From NCBI RefSeq assembly GCF_000143415.4, contig NW_003314305.1:438196-502195 (forward strand): a DNA stretch of 64,000 nucleotides. Direction: 5' to 3'. Numbering within the stretch: position 1 is the first letter of the stretch; each line of letters begins with the position of its first letter. Shown here in pieces: positions 1 through 10,786 of this stretch. The DNA is from Selaginella moellendorffii. Taxonomy: Eukaryota > Streptophyta > Lycopodiopsida > Selaginellales > Selaginellaceae. Under the pieces are notes generated by a model that ran no database searches, was not told where the DNA came from, and was given only the letters and a program-made list of their open reading frames with translations. A program made the translations under genes and the position numbers.

Positions 1-2328
1 TTCCTGTGATTGCTTCCTTCTCTCGGCTTCTCTGGCGGCTTTGTCTCGGCTAGATTTTGAGGAAACGGAGCAGCACTTTGCTGGACCCAGTTCCCATCGT
101 CCGAAACCATCCAGCGAATGTGGATATCTTCGCTGTTTGGATACACCATAGTTTCGTGCACGAGAATCTGCAAACGAGTGGCTCGATCACTCAGCTTGAT
201 GGTAGTGGAAATAAAAAAAAAAAACAAAAAGAGGAACCTGGATTCGTTCGGCGATGTAAGTTATCAGTGGCCCTGTCGTGATCTTATGGTCCCCAACGGA
301 AGGCTCGGGGAAGAGCTCTAGTGCCGGCATTGATGAGAAGGAGTACCAGATGCGGTCGGACGGCGATGCCTTTATTCGGAGCTGTAAGGTTCCCTTGATT
401 GACACTACTCGCATCGACAAAGTGAGTGGAACCTGAGAAGAGCATACGAGATATCTAAGCCAAAGTTTTCCAGAAAATCCATCTCTCTGTACCTGGGAAA
501 CTTGATCAGCGACCGAAGACAAGAAAGCCTTCCATTGACTCCACCGCTTTCTTTTCGCGCTGCCTGGATCACCCAACATCAAAGCTTGCTCTTCTTAGGA
601 AGGAGAAGAGGAAAACGATTTTCTTCTTACCTGAGCCCCCCTGATCTCCCGAACCTTCTCCAGCCACCTCCAAATCATCCTCCACGGTTTCCAAGCTTTT
701 GTTTATAATGTCAGCAGTCGCTGCCGCTGCCGAGCTTGTGTCGTTTTTCGGTTCAACTCCAACTCGAGACTCTCTCATGTCCAGCCTCGTCTCGAGAGTG
801 AGAACGGCACCACCGGTATACTCAATATCGGCTTCCACTCCAAAAGTGTCGTCCGAGAGGGGAAGAGCTCGGAGCCCGTGGACGACCGGGCAAGACTTGC
901 CAATATCAACCCGAGAGCAAGTGATCGGGCTGATGTAGCTAGGAGTTGGAATTCTCGACAAGAGCGTCTGCAACACCAGTGGTCAAAAACATCTCCTTCC
1001 GTGACAGAAAAGTGTTATCGTATAAGAGGTGAACCTGGATCCGAGTATGAAAAACGGAGATGAAGTCCGAGCTGTGGTACAAGTCGAAGAAGAGCCGCGA
1101 GAGCATGAGATTCAGCGCAGCAACACTGCTGTCGGGGAGATGTTTCGCAGGGAGCACGTCAAACTCGGCACTTCCAAACTCCGTAGCGTCTGCCAGATTT
1201 CTGAACGACGAGCCTTCCATCGTACTATCTGAATGGTTCGCGTCCGACTCTCCCTTTGCTTGGTCGATTTCCTGGTAGCTATTGCTAGTATGAAGAAAAG
1301 GCTCCTCGGGCTTCAAATCTTCGGTCTGGACGGTCACGGCTTTGGTCCTTGCACCGTCGACTTTTTTCTTCTTTAGCAGTCGTTTCCACGACATGGATTT
1401 CTTCGTCGCGGGAGCACTCCCTCTGAAGTTCTTGCTGCTGCTAGAGCCGGCCTTGAAAACCTCTGGATAGTTTTGTTTGAGGCCAGTCACGTATTCCGCA
1501 AACTCATGCTTGAGCTTGGAGTACCAGTCGTCTGGCCCGTAGTCTTTCCTTGCAGCTGCACGAAGCGCCTCACACCATGTTTCTTTCTCCCATCCCGTTT
1601 TGAAGTAGAGCAAGCATACCGTGGTTCCCAGGAGAGTTCGACTGGAGTGCTCCACTTTGATAGGATATTTCTTGGCCCTGCAAGGATTGGAAGAGAAAAA
1701 GAGTGAAAAATCTGGATAGAAAACGCTAGAGCAAGCATGGACCAAAGAGCACAAAGAGAAAAACAATATAGAATGCCCAGATCTCAGGAAGTCTACGAAG
1801 ATGGAAATAAAAAACACGTACCACTTCCTCGTTTCTGCTGCTGTGCTTGACACGGCCAGGACACTGCATCCTTGCAACTGGATGGAAGAAACCGCACCAT
1901 CGCTGCCGGTGAGAATCAAGGTCCGATCTTGCAACTTGGCAAACTTGAGTGAAACGGAGATCTCGTTTTTCTGCTCGGTTGCCTTCTTTTGCTTTCGATC
2001 TTTGGGTAGCAACTTGGAGCTGTTCGCATTCTCTACTTGAAAAGGAGACACAGAAGCCACCCAAATTTCTCCCTGGAACAAGAAAAAAAAATCCCATCGT
2101 TTCATTCTGATTTTTATTTCGAGCGAAAGGAAACTCCTCACTCACCTCGATGGAGATTTTCGATGGAGAATTTGGATCGGCTTCCATGGAGAAGGACGGT
2201 AGAATCGCCGCTGCCGCTTTGTGGCGATGGCGGGGCTTGTGGACGAACAAGTACCACAGAACCGCAATCTCCACAACCCCTAAAGCCAGAGCTCCCAGCA
2301 AGAAACTGGCAATGTAGCCGATCACCAT
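1..2328 (-). CDS. TEX2/NVJ2-like SMP-domain membrane protein (3' end outside window)
   Basis: Plant homologue of testis-expressed protein 2, a PH- plus SMP-domain protein expected to move lipids at ER contact sites. Residues 2-27 form one hydrophobic membrane segment right after the start (VIGYIASFLLGALALG). A PH-like region follows, ending near KTGWEKETWCEALR, then a basic linker, then the SMP core with LNLMLSRLFFDLYHSS, RIPTPSYISPI and the acidic turn DIEYTGGAVLTLETRLDMRE. Exons by eye: 2328-2146, 2072-1822, 1677-1035, 967-631, 563-493, 432-238, 167-<1; the phases close. The ATG at 2328 is chosen because the membrane segment begins at once. At least 615 residues are visible and the C-terminus is missing. 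Family assignment rests on my memory of plant TEX2-like proteins. Confidence 0.85.
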
Positions 2329-2780
2329 CGCTTGGCGCTGCGATGGACCAGACCTAGAAGAGGAACAAGAAGACGAACCGCGGAGACTTTCTCGCCGTTG
2401 CCCTAGCGATGGCGATGCCTGCTTACCAGCGCCATCGCGCACAGCTCCTCGTGGCGGGGCGGCATTGCGGCGTGGGCGATGGATGGATTGCTGCCATCGC
2501 TGGGCCGCCGCTTCCCCGATGGATCGATGATTCAGCGCCCAAACACGAGAAATGTATGCCTCGCTTAGAGGCGAGAATTGGCATCTCTGTCCAATGACAC
2601 TTTTTATAAGTTACCAGATGCGAATATTTACTCGTTGCAAGCCCAGTTAAAATTAAAATATGTTTATAATTAATAAACCCGTGATTAATATAAAGACAAT
2701 GAGAACCGTTGGATGTGCTAGCTTTTAATATACCAAAGTAGTACACATTAACATAATTTATAAATTTGTTTTAGTAAGAA

Positions 2781-2862
2781 GTCAGTATGTCCGAGTGGTT
2801 AAGGAGACAGACTTGAAATCTGTTGGGTTACACCCTCGCAGGTTCGAATCCTGCTGCTGACG
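2781..2862 (+). tRNA. tRNA-Ser (UGA)
   Basis: Full cloverleaf: acceptor arm GTCAGTA pairs with TGCTGAC (one G-T pair), anticodon loop CTTGAAA with anticodon TGA, a long class II variable arm, T-loop GGTTCGAATCC, discriminator G. No intron. 82 nt, usual for tRNA-Ser. No CCA is encoded, as expected in a nuclear gene. Confidence 0.95.
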
Positions 2863-3035
2863 CAAATTTTATATAATATTTAGATTTTAATAAACTTAGT
2901 ACCTTCTATGTGAAGATCCCGGAGGAAGATCACATTCATACTTGTCTTGCTACAAAAAATACACATATCTTGGCCGCGCTGTCGATCAGCGAGCTTCTGA
3001 TGAACTTTGATCCAAGTTCTAAGAAACCCAACTCG

Positions 3036-3296
3036 CTAGCACGCCCGGATCATCGCCAAGTTGATGTTGTTAGCCAGTTTGGCCACCTTGTGGGTTGTGG
3101 CGGCCTTGAATCGATCAACCCTAGCCACCTTGAGACTCTCCTCCACGGAATAGTGTCTCTCCCTGTGCTGCCTGGGAACATAGAAAGTGGGCAGCGCTCT
3201 AGGGCAGCTCTTCCTCGTCACCTCCGCCATCTCCACGTCCGCGTCATCGATCTCCATTCCATCGTACGCCATCGTCACTTCCATCGCACAATCCAT
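3036..3296 (-). CDS. hypothetical small acidic/basic protein (86 aa)
   Basis: Open frame of 86 codons starting at an ATG at 3296, with an acidic N-terminal stretch (MEIDDADVEMAE) followed by a basic half rich in R, K and H. No family recognised, no signal peptide or membrane segment. It lies between a tRNA and a CLE gene on the opposite strand. It could be a first exon or a chance frame, so it is kept only as a candidate. Confidence 0.25.
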   Translation of the reverse strand: MDCAMEVTMAYDGMEIDDADVEMAEVTRKSCPRALPTFYVPRQHRERHYSVEESLKVARVDRFKAATTHKVAKLANNINLAMIRAC

Positions 3297-3781
3297 TAGA
3301 AACCTAGGTTAGCCTTTCAATCTCTCGAGCTTTAACATATAAAAACGATTATTGTATCTTACGCCACATTTTAAGGTAGCGTATCACATAAAATGTAGAA
3401 TGTATGTAGTTAGTATAGGATGACATTTTACGGGAATGTCGGGCCAAGAGTGGGACAAGAACAAAGTACATCGAAAGCTATGGTTTTGTTCGTGCTGGTG
3501 TTCTTGAGATCATTCTTTCACCATGATGTCACCAGCAAGAATCTTCATCGTGTCGAATGCTCGGGTTTGATGGAGAGCACCAACCAGCGATCCATTCCAT
3601 TACGAGGAGCTGCGTGTTCTTCGCTTGGAAGCCGAGCAATCACCCCGGCAGCCATGCGTGTTGGGTCTGGGTTGCGCCACTCCCGGCACACTCCTATGAT
3701 GTTTCGCCTCGTACAGCCACGAGGATCCTCGATAAAAAGCTCCAGCTCCTAAAGTTTCTCGCGGAAGTTTCAGTGGCAAAC

Positions 3782-4309
3782 ATGTTGAGAGCGCTGGCGA
3801 TCTTGGTCGCCATCTCTGCTGCGTTGCAAGGTACGTAACCTGTGTAGAGATCTTGTCACCTCACTTGAGTTTTAGGATCAGCGGATGCTGCGAGAGGAAG
3901 AAACCAGCTCCAAGTGAGTGCTAGAAATTGACAAGGAAGCTAACATACTTATCATTGAGCAGAGCTTAACGAGGATCGGTGGAGCGCAATCTGGAAAACA
4001 CCACTTGCAAGCGCGGTCTAGAAACCGAGAAAAACTTCTTAGCATCGAGAAGAGGCTACTACCAAAGACTGCTGCATCGCTATCTGGAAGAAACCATATC
4101 CGAGTAAGTTTCAGAGCGAGATAAACAAAACGAAACTTCTCCTTGCCTTTTGTGATCAGAACTTGTCAGCTAGGAGGACGCTGGAGCTTCTAGAACTGGC
4201 GCCTCCAGCAGTTCCATCCGAATCCAAAAGGCTCGTTCCAACGGGTCCCGATCCTCTACACCACAGCACGAGAACTGAGACGCTGCATCCAAGGCAACCT
4301 CTAGCGTGA
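3782..4309 (+). CDS. CLE signalling-peptide precursor (CLV3-like)
   Basis: Secreted precursor of a CLE dodecapeptide, the ligand class sensed by CLV1/BAM/PXY leucine-rich receptor kinases. Four exons by eye: 3782-3830, 3876-3913, 3963-4103, 4160-4309. Phases close to 125 codons plus TGA. Residues 1-17 are a signal peptide (MLRALAILVAISAALQG). A basic, variable linker follows. The CLE box RLVPTGPDPLHH is at residues 100-111, preceded by K, a plausible processing site. It matches the CLV3 form RTVPSGPDPLHH at nine of twelve positions and is not the TDIF (H-type) form. A 14-residue tail follows the box. An in-frame ATG exists upstream at 3557, but only the ATG at 3782 places the signal peptide at the N-terminus. 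Confidence 0.88.
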
Positions 4310-4408
4310 GACAGCTCGAAAGAAAATATTTTCTGGCTATGGCATTAGCTGAAGTGTTCGAAAGCAAAAGAAAAAAAAACTTCCATCTCACGCTGATTGC
4401 GTCTCCTC

Positions 4409-4975
4409 TCACGCCCTCACAGCGTACTTTCTCATCGGGAAGTAAGCCTCCTTCTTCTTTTGCTTCTCCGTCTTGAGGGAAAGCTGCGAAGAAACACAAA
4501 CGAGAAAGTTTTAAAGCTTCCACCTCTGCAATGGAGATTCTAAATTGTTTACCTGATGCTTTGTCAAGCGTCGCCTGATCGCTCGGGTCTTCTTTGGATG
4601 AAGATCCAGAGGCATGTACTTCTTGTTCTTGTAGGCCTCTCTCAGCTTGGCCTTCTGGGTCTGGGAGATTACTGTGAGAACTCGCGCGATCGAGAGCCTC
4701 ACAACCTTGCTGGAAACACCGAAATTATAATCCGCTGGAAAGAATCGCGACAAAACACTCGAAAGACTCACATTTTGGAGAGCTTATTAGGGGCGCCTCC
4801 AGTGACTTTGGCCACGCGCAGCAAAGCGAGCTCGGATTTGAGATCCTTGAGCTGGACGAGCAAATCCTGCTTAGATTTCGTGCGCAGCTCGTGCACCTTG
4901 ATCTTCACTGCACGAGAGACAAGGAAATCGATCGAACCAGTGCGAGAACGAGCGATCGAAGAAGAACATACCCAT
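4409..4975 (-). CDS. RPL35: 60S ribosomal protein L35 (uL29), copy 1
   Basis: Large-subunit ribosomal protein at the polypeptide exit tunnel. Four exons: 4975-4972 (only ATG plus G), 4907-4772, 4709-4553, 4483-4409; 123 residues, the usual length. Diagnostic stretches are [58 protein letters not shown] and the C-terminal [11 protein letters not shown]. The minimal first exon was chosen because the family starts M-x-(K/R)IKVHELR. A telo-box (AACCCTAAA, 4996-5004) lies 20 bp upstream. A second copy on the same strand at 15900-16456 has the same intron positions and similar intron sequence. Confidence 0.95.
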
Positions 4976-5384
4976 CTTGCGCCAATGCTCTCAAGAACCC
5001 TAAAAAACACAAACCCCTATCGAATATGCCGAATCGTTTTGAATGAAGGGTGAAAAAGGCGCACTGACGTGGCTCAATCCCGGCGCTCGGATGTATGCCA
5101 TTTCCATCCAGGTTTCTTTTTTTAATGGCGGAGTTAAGTAAAAGCCCTAGAGGTGAGGGAAGAGTTTGAAGAAAGCGCCATCGCCAGGGCCTTTGATTTT
5201 TTGATGATGCTCCTCTTGCGTATCCCTAGGCGCCACGATGATTCCGATGATCGTCTAGAAATCCTTGGATGAATCAAAGATTTCTTGAATCTTTCGAGCA
5301 GCACAGGGGTTATTCGGCGATCGATCGATCGCTTTTTTCTGGAATCCCGAAAGATCGAGTGTGATTCTAGCTTGCGGAGCATTA
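4976..5384. promoter_or_regulatory. divergent intergenic promoter, RPL35 copy 1 / MAKR-like
   Basis: The 409 bp between two divergent start codons. It holds AACCCTAAA at 4996-5004, a telo-box next to RPL35, and a second CCCTAGA-type motif near 5144. Telo-boxes are a known element of plant ribosomal protein promoters. No TATA box is obvious on the MAKR side. Sharing of the region is inferred from spacing only. Confidence 0.45.
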
Positions 5385-6737
5385 ATGGCGAGAATATCGA
5401 TCGGGAGGGGGAATGCGGCAGCGGCGGAATTTCCATCCGCCTTTTCCTTCGATCAAGACGACGATATGGCAGATCCAAGCTCCTTGTTCGATTTCGATCT
5501 GGCTCTCCCTCTCGGCGGGCAGGATTTCCACCACCGGGCATCGTCAGCGGGTCACCGGCCATCGAAATCCTCCTCCGATTCCAAGGATTTCGATTTCAAG
5601 CTGTGCATGTCGACTCCGGATCTCCTCCAAGATCCGGCGTCTTCCTCTTCCTTGCGGAGCAATCTCATCTCCCCGGCCGACGAATTGTTCTACAAGGGCA
5701 AGCTCCTCCCTCTCTACATGTCAGAGCGCCTCCATCTCTCCAAGAATGTAGGCGCGGATTTGGAGAAATCCAAGCCGCCGAGCAGCAGCGATCACTCCTC
5801 AATCGCGGTCTCCTGCTACCTCCACCGCGCCGGCGTCGACATCAACATGGTCCTGGAGGAGCCGAGCGACGAGAGCAGCAGGGAGAGCTCCAGTAATTCT
5901 CGCGAGAAGGACTCCTCCTCGTCCGGCGGCGAGGAGGATTCGTCATCGTCATCGTCCGGGCAAGCGGCAGTAGCGAAGAACTCCAACACGGGCGGCGGCG
6001 AGAGTGTAAGTGGTCGTTTTAGATGGAGCCTTTTTTCGCTTGGTGGCGGTGGCGGTGGCGGTGGCGGCCAGAGAAGGAGCTCCAAAGTCACGGCCGGGGG
6101 AAAGAATTCCTCCTCCTTTTCCACTGGCTGCGATCAGCAAGGTGGTGGTGGTGGTGGTAGCAGCGTTTGCAAGTCGTGTGGGCAGAGGCAGGGAAAGTCC
6201 ATGACCGAGGCCCGGGACTTTTCTACGTGGGAGAGAAAAAGGTTTGACACATTCTCGAGCTCGCCCCATGCCGGTCTTCACGAAACCAGGAGCCGGGACA
6301 AGTTTTTTATGCCGCGCCACAGCACTGGAGCGATCTCCTCGGGTGGGTTTGACGCGCCCACCAACAAACCAGCGGCGGCGTATCAAAGTCTTTTGAGGGC
6401 TAAAGAATTCTGGCGAAAGTACTTGAAGCCTTTCATCTCCAGGACGTCGCAGCATCACAGGTCGTATTTTAGGCCGCCAGAAGTTCCACTTCCAGCTGAT
6501 GGTCTTGGCGGCGGCGGAGGATCCCCCTCTTTGTCCGACAAATCTTCCACTTCTTCATTGTTTTTCTCATCCGGGGGTTTCAAGGGGACCAGGCAAAGGC
6601 CCAGCAGATCGACCACTGTCACTCCGATAGCTTCACCGACACACAGTGGCGTGCTCCTCGCGGTCCCGGCTCCAGTCGCGAATGATCACGATGTGCAAGG
6701 GGCGATCGCTTACTGCAAGCAATCCCGAGCGAGCTGA
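5385..6737 (+). CDS. membrane-associated kinase regulator (MAKR/BKI1-like) protein
   Basis: Single-exon 450-aa protein. It carries the family signature PADELFYKGKLLPLYM at residues 97-112 and the C-terminal helix QGAIAYCKQS near 438-447; both recur in plant MAKR proteins, relatives of the BRI1 inhibitor BKI1. Between them are serine-rich acidic stretches, glycine runs and a central region with basic and aromatic residues. These proteins sit at the plasma membrane through basic residues and modulate receptor kinases. The frame is open from an upstream GTG at 5361, but the first ATG is at 5385. A long, pyrimidine-rich, stop-filled stretch follows the stop codon. Confidence 0.75.
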   Translation: MARISIGRGNAAAAEFPSAFSFDQDDDMADPSSLFDFDLALPLGGQDFHHRASSAGHRPSKSSSDSKDFDFKLCMSTPDLLQDPASSSSLRSNLISPADELFYKGKLLPLYMSERLHLSKNVGADLEKSKPPSSSDHSSIAVSCYLHRAGVDINMVLEEPSDESSRESSSNSREKDSSSSGGEEDSSSSSSGQAAVAKNSNTGGGESVSGRFRWSLFSLGGGGGGGGGQRRSSKVTAGGKNSSSFSTGCDQQGGGGGGSSVCKSCGQRQGKSMTEARDFSTWERKRFDTFSSSPHAGLHETRSRDKFFMPRHSTGAISSGGFDAPTNKPAAAYQSLLRAKEFWRKYLKPFISRTSQHHRSYFRPPEVPLPADGLGGGGGSPSLSDKSSTSSLFFSSGGFKGTRQRPSRSTTVTPIASPTHSGVLLAVPAPVANDHDVQGAIAYCKQSRAS

Positions 6738-8375
6738 GGAAAAGGTAGAAAAGGTTCGTCATTTGTTTTCCAAGCAGGATTTGGGATCTCCTACGTCTGA
6801 TGGTGGTGGGGCTTTTTTCTAGATAGAAAGGCATCGCTGGAGGAAGAAAGAGTGGTGCCATCCATAGGTGGAAACTCTATGTTTTAGGAGGGGACCATGG
6901 CATGGCTTCTTTACCTGTGAGTAAGAAGCCTATAGCATTTTTTCTTTGTTCTTGTTGGTTTGCTGTAAGTACCAAAAAGAGTGTTGAAAATGTATTGTCT
7001 TTCTCTCTTTTTATCTTTCTTTTTCCTTTCTCTTTGTTTTTTTGATTGAGTACTGGTTGGTCTTGTCTCTTGTTGTGGCTCGCTTCTCGTCTCTTTTTTC
7101 TTCTTCTTCTATGGTGGTGGACTGACGTACGTGAGTGTTCCTTGGCAATCCAGCATGATGCAAGCGTTCCATGTGGAAGTTGCTCGCTCAAAGTGAACCA
7201 AGGAAGACCCCACTGTACGAGAAATCGAAGCTCGCTCTAGCCACAGAGAAAGAAAAGATGAGGAAGGAAAAAAGGGAGGAAGTATTGCTAAGGACCACGG
7301 ACAAGTAAGATGAGAAGCTTTTTTGTTTCCTAGACGCACACTTATGCGCTCGTGCTCTCCTCTCATCGCTCGCTCACTCTCTGGCTTCGTTTGGTTTTGT
7401 TTTCAGGTTCCAAAGACTCTCTTTTTTTTTATCTTTCTCTGTTTTCATTTTGTTCCTTTTTCTCCCTTGATTGATCAATGCCTGCAGCTGCAGGTCTCTG
7501 TTTCCTCCAACCAACGAATTGTCCTGCGAGATTTGCAGTCGAGCCATCACCACATTATTTAGCTGCAGCAGCTTTTGTTGCTGTCCCGCGGCGGAGATCC
7601 TTTTTAATCTTTGAGGGGTAAGTTTCTCTAAGTTGGTGCTGTGTTTTGACATAAATATTCATCCTTTGTATGTGATAGACGTTGTCACTTATCATATGCT
7701 GTACGCAACAGCGAGAGCACACTTGAGAGCACACCGGTGTTTAAAACGTCAGCCATCGCCTTCTCTACAGGAATGTTGGTTGAAAAACTAATAAAAGTTC
7801 CATGACTGCGTATAGTAAGTGTGCAGCCAGACCGCTGTGATGGAGGAGTCGTCGGCCTCCCCGGCATTGACACTAAAGAAGACAACGAAATATGCATTTC
7901 ATGTGTAAGTATTCGAAGGCTTTGATGCTCTTCGTGTCTCAGAAAGCTTGGATTGGATGATGCCTTTGGAGACGATTATGTGTTTGTTTGTGCATGCAGG
8001 CAGGGAAAGAGATGTGCCAAGAAAGAGATGTGCTCGGAATTGACAAATTAACAGCTCCAAGCAGATTGTTGGGCTTGTAACTTCAGTGCTGCTGCGTGCC
8101 GAGGTACACAGCCTTGTCCTTTAGCTTTGCATTATTCAAACGCTGCCGCTTGAATACCTTTTTATCGGCCCAGCACAGCGACAAGATGACATGGGAGGGA
8201 CGAGATTAAGAGCGACCAACGTTCTCCTAAGCGGCCGAGAAAGAAGGATTTTCAAAGGTACTACGTGTATAGCCAACTTAAAAGTTTTTCCTGTGCTTGT
8301 TTTCTTCCGCGGTTTTTTAAAAGTGGAACCGGATTGCTATGACACGCTTGAATTTCTTCCACAGGTTCTCTTCTG
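6738..8375. other. no confident gene; pyrimidine-rich DNA downstream of MAKR-like
   Basis: I see no conserved protein, tRNA or miRNA signature. It has T- and CT-rich runs (7000-7060, 7410-7470) and only short open frames, such as a 70-codon antisense frame near 7700-7897. The first part may be 3'-UTR of the MAKR-like gene. Confidence 0.5.
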
Positions 8376-9016
8376 GAAAGCATGGAAATATCCCAGACGG
8401 CGGACACGATTGGTGGTGGCAGTACCTCGCTCGATCACGGACTTGTCTCATCGTCCCAACGCAAAAGCTGCCTCACACTCTCTCCCGTGAAAGGAAGGAG
8501 ACGTAAGGGCGGAGCGCTTGAATTTACGTGCCATTTGCGAGCCAGGCAAGCATCCAAAACCTCGGAAACGACAGGGGGAGCATGGAAGTCACTGCAGCGT
8601 GGCCGTCGTGCCCGTGGAATCGCGATCTTCGTCCGGCTCAAACAGAATCAATCTCTCGAATCTCGTCGACGTTGCTGCTGCTCCCTCCGATCGATTCGAT
8701 GGTAAGCAGCGAAAAAAGATAATTTTTTTTTTTTTTCCTTTCGCCACACTCCTGGTGAGCTTTTCTGATTTCTTATTCTTATGATCTCTCTCGTGTCTCG
8801 TGGAAGGTTTTTACTAAAGCGTACTTTTTGGTGTTTGTTTGCTTCCCAGGAAAAGCCGAGAAGACGAAGAAGAAACAACACAAGCTCCGCGCGCTCGATA
8901 TTTTCATGCATCGCTCGTCGTGTTGCCGATCGTCTTCTCGGAAAGATTTGCCAGCAATAACTGAAAATCTCGGCGTAAATGCGATGTGTCCCTGGATTCC
9001 GCGGCACTGGCACTGA
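8376..9016 (+). CDS. possible two-exon hypothetical gene
   Basis: Weak candidate. An open frame through 8518-8699 (motif HCSVAVVPVESRSSSGSN) ends at a good donor (GATG|GTAAGC, 8702) and joins in phase to an acceptor near 8850 (TTCCCAG). It then stays open through a lysine-rich stretch to a stop at 9014-9016. A second frame starting at ATG 8382 is also open over the first exon, so the frame is undecided. No family recognised. It may be transcribed non-coding DNA. Confidence 0.2.
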
Positions 9017-9640
9017 AAACTCTGGAGCAAGGCACTGTGGCCACTGGTGGAGCTGCTGGCAGTGTTTGAGTTTTCTGGTCTTGGGATGGATGGATGGATT
9101 GGAGGAGGAGGAGAAAAAGGCCGAGAGAAGTTTTTAAAGGGGGGCGAGCAGGCAAGAACAGCAGGAATAGAAAAACAAGGGAATGTACGTACGCGGCGCT
9201 GCAGAGAACACAATTCCATGAACGCACGGAGGTGATTTTGATTGATGAGTTGATTGTAGCGAAAAAGAAAGGAAAAAAAAATCCGGGGCCACGCTCGCGA
9301 GTTTTTTAAAGTTTTTACGCTGATGATCGAAGCTAAAGTTTGCTTTGTGAGAAGAAGAGTTATTTTTTTTGTAAAAAAAAATTCTTTCGTTGTCAGTCAC
9401 GCGGCTGCTGCTGCTACTGCTACTGCTGCTGGCTGAGGATAGATTCAAACAGAGTGACCCTTTTTCACGACTTTCAAGCGTGTTCTTGGCGGCGTTGAGA
9501 TGAGCGTGTGATTGATTGATTGATCGTAACGGAAAATTGAGGCACACGCACTGCTGCTTGCTGCTGGCGCTGGCCGAGAAAATCATGCGGCCATGTTTCC
9601 ATGAGAATTGCATTGTGAAAATGAGGATATTATGCTATAG
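9017..9640. other. no gene recognised
   Basis: Purine/pyrimidine-biased DNA with a GCTGCTGCT/TACTGCTG repeat near 9405-9430 and poly-A/T runs at 9360-9385. The antisense frames here are low complexity and resemble no known family. Confidence 0.5.
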
Positions 9641-9678
9641 ACATCTTACAACTCTTAAGTTAGGGTTCTAACAGGCTC

Positions 9679-10047
9679 TTGAGTCTCCCCAATGGCATGA
9701 AAAAGATGGTGGACAACGTCCTCTACACGAGGAAGGAGAGATCCATGGAGATTCCCATCGTCGTTGTGGAGGTGGAGTTCTACAATGAGTCTTACGACAA
9801 GCTAAAGGAAAACGTCAGGGAGATTATGAAGCTGGACAGAGCGTCAGCTATGAGGAGGAGAGTGGAGGAGTGTGGTTCCAGGCGTGTGTTGGATATGGCG
9901 GAGAGCTCCGAGGGTATCCTCGGCTGGGTGCTTTGTTGTTCCCACAGATACCATCTTCAAGGATGTGCCAGATCTGCCCACGAACATCTGGGATGTGTAT
10001 AAGTTCCCTCTTGGATGTTGTGGAGTTTGCAAGCTCTGCAGGCTTCA
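9679..10047 (+). pseudogene. unrecognised coding fragment
   Basis: Codon-like open frame from about 9663 with an even residue mix (MEIPIVVVEVEFYNESYDKL, then a basic KLDRASAMRRRVEECGSRR). It degrades near 9930, after which another frame carries DLPTNIWDVYKFPLG up to a stop near 10052. It looks like the relic of a longer protein, with a frameshift around 9930-9950. I do not recognise the family. Confidence 0.35.
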
Positions 10048-10465
10048 CGCATAGTAGATCACTTCAAGCAATGTTTGCTCTTTTCCAAGCTTATGCTTTT
10101 TAGTTTTAAGGCTTCTACAAAGATGAATCGTTCTTCGAGATTTTGCTCATCAGTGATTTAAACTATCTACAAATTATTATTTTAGACTGGCCTTGACAAT
10201 AATGTTAACTTTTAGCAGTTAACTAGGAGCAATTCTTCTCCCAGATACCGAGTTGAACTCCCCTATTTAGAGGAAATCCCAGTGCCTGCAACCATTAGCG
10301 CGAGCAAAGCCACTTGCATTTAAAAGTGTTTAGTGTGAGGCTATGATAGTCAGTGTCTTCCATGTAAAGTCCAATATTTTGGTAGCTACTAAATTAGTGC
10401 TGTTATTTGATGATAAGGGAGTCAAGATGCAATATTTGTCCTTTAATACTTGGTTGTGACCAGTT

Positions 10466-10650
10466 TAGATTGGATATTGATAGAATGGTCAAAACATTTG
10501 TGATTGAGTATAATAGTAACACACATTTAGCTAAATGTAAAATAAGATAATAAAGGTTAATATATATATTGATAGATTAACCTTTATTAGATTGGATATT
10601 GATAGAATGGTCAAACATTTGTGATTGAGTATGATCGTAACACACTAAAT
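10466..10650. repeat. direct repeat pair flanking a 13-bp inverted repeat
   Basis: About 60 bp beginning AGATTGGATATTGATAGAAT occurs at 10466-10525 and again at 10588-10648 with a few differences. Between them, AATAAAGGTTAAT (10549-10561) and ATTAACCTTTATT (10576-10588) are perfect inverted arms around a TATATATTGATAG spacer. No coding capacity. It may be a small MITE-like insertion or a local duplication. Confidence 0.6.
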
Positions 10651-10786
10651 ATCATTGTTTAAAACAAAACACAAATAGATTTAGCTATTAGCGCGAAAGA
10701 GAGCTATCTCTTCTACTGCGTTCTCGACGAAGCCGAATCCATGTTTCCGACTGACACGGCGTTGAAGCCATCCTTCGTCCAGGTGC

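Noticed and set aside
8779-9219. 146-codon minus-strand frame
   Set aside because: Low-complexity P/S/F-rich frame opposite purine-rich DNA; no family or splice support.
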